NCBI GenBank assembly: GCA_950097015.1
Contig: CATNEN010000003.1
Span: 1,302,001-1,366,000, forward strand
Source: Macrostomum hystrix
Taxonomy: Eukaryota; Platyhelminthes; Macrostomidae
DNA length: 64,000 bases
Direction of reading: 5' to 3'
Under the pieces are notes generated by a model, which saw only the letters and a program-made list of their open reading frames with translations, was not told the DNA's origin and searched no databases. The position numbers and the translations under genes are program-made. Within the stretch, counting starts at the first letter, position 1, and the number at the start of each line of letters is the position of its first letter. This document shows, piece by piece, positions 63,918-64,000 of this stretch.

Positions 63918-64000
63918 GCTGAGACAGTCAGTCTGAGACAGTCAGTCTGAGACAGTGAGTCTGAGACAGTCAGTCTGAGACAGTCAGTCTGAGACAGTCA
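63918..64000. repeat. 14-bp minisatellite in intron 2 of the receptor paralogue (continues past window)
   Basis: Units of AGTCTGAGACAGTC, the reverse complement of the array at 25205-25575, at the equivalent position ~40 nt after the exon-2 donor. One AGTGAGTC variant matches the GTGAGTC variant of the other array. Confidence 0.93.

Overview
The window is a stretch of a eukaryotic, almost certainly invertebrate metazoan, nuclear genome. Conserved proteins are split by spliceosomal introns (GT..AG, one as short as 35 nt). Exons are GC-rich, while introns and intergenic DNA are AT-rich. tRNA-derived SINEs, MITEs and mariner/hAT remnants are common. Several genes have a strong splice-acceptor signal just upstream of the ATG with no obvious donor partner, as in lineages with spliced-leader trans-splicing such as flatworms, rotifers and some other lophotrochozoans. 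I cannot name the species.

Layout. 1-4.4 kb: decayed mariner, the first exon of a pocket-protein (RBL-like) gene on the minus strand, a hAT-like MITE and a small mucin-like surface protein gene (-). 5.4-7.3 kb: a 22-bp minisatellite interrupted by an LTR-like insertion. 8.7-12.3 kb: AT-rich dispersed repeats and a SINE. 12.4-13.7 kb: ZFAND4-like gene (+). 15.9-18.6 kb: WIPI/ATG18 gene (-). 18.9-19.9 kb: a hAT MITE nested in a SINE. 22.1-26.0 kb: a 14-exon gene (-) for a single-pass receptor with a discoidin-like domain, four Ig-like modules and a tyrosine-motif tail. 28.3-34.8 kb: a four-exon gene (+) I do not recognise, with a 4.1-kb CT-rich minisatellite in its first intron. 35.4-37.2 kb: composite minisatellites. 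37.4-41.2 kb: a four-exon gene (+) with NHL-like propeller features. 43.4-47.4 kb: RACK1 (-). 48.2-53.8 kb: PP2A catalytic subunit (+). 54.8-59.9 kb: a 5-kb, 45-bp minisatellite. 60.0-61.3 kb: GINS2/PSF2 (+). 63.5 kb to the end: first exons of a paralogue of the receptor gene (+).

The conserved genes are housekeeping functions (autophagy, translation/signalling scaffold, phosphatase, replication helicase component) and do not form an evident pathway cluster. The dominant feature is tandem repetition. By my estimate about 17 kb (roughly a quarter) of the window is minisatellite, with different units in many introns. Some arrays clearly grew out of transposon sequence: a SINE body at 39.5 kb, and a hAT MITE whose internal unit is also the unit of the 4-kb array at 28.6 kb.

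The most novel items are the discoidin-Ig receptor with an ITAM/ITIM-like tail and its inverted, partly near-identical paralogue, and the 5-kb array carrying a TGACTCA (AP-1 type) site in essentially every unit upstream of GINS2. Exon boundaries were derived by hand from splice signals, reading-frame phase and family homology. No database search was run.
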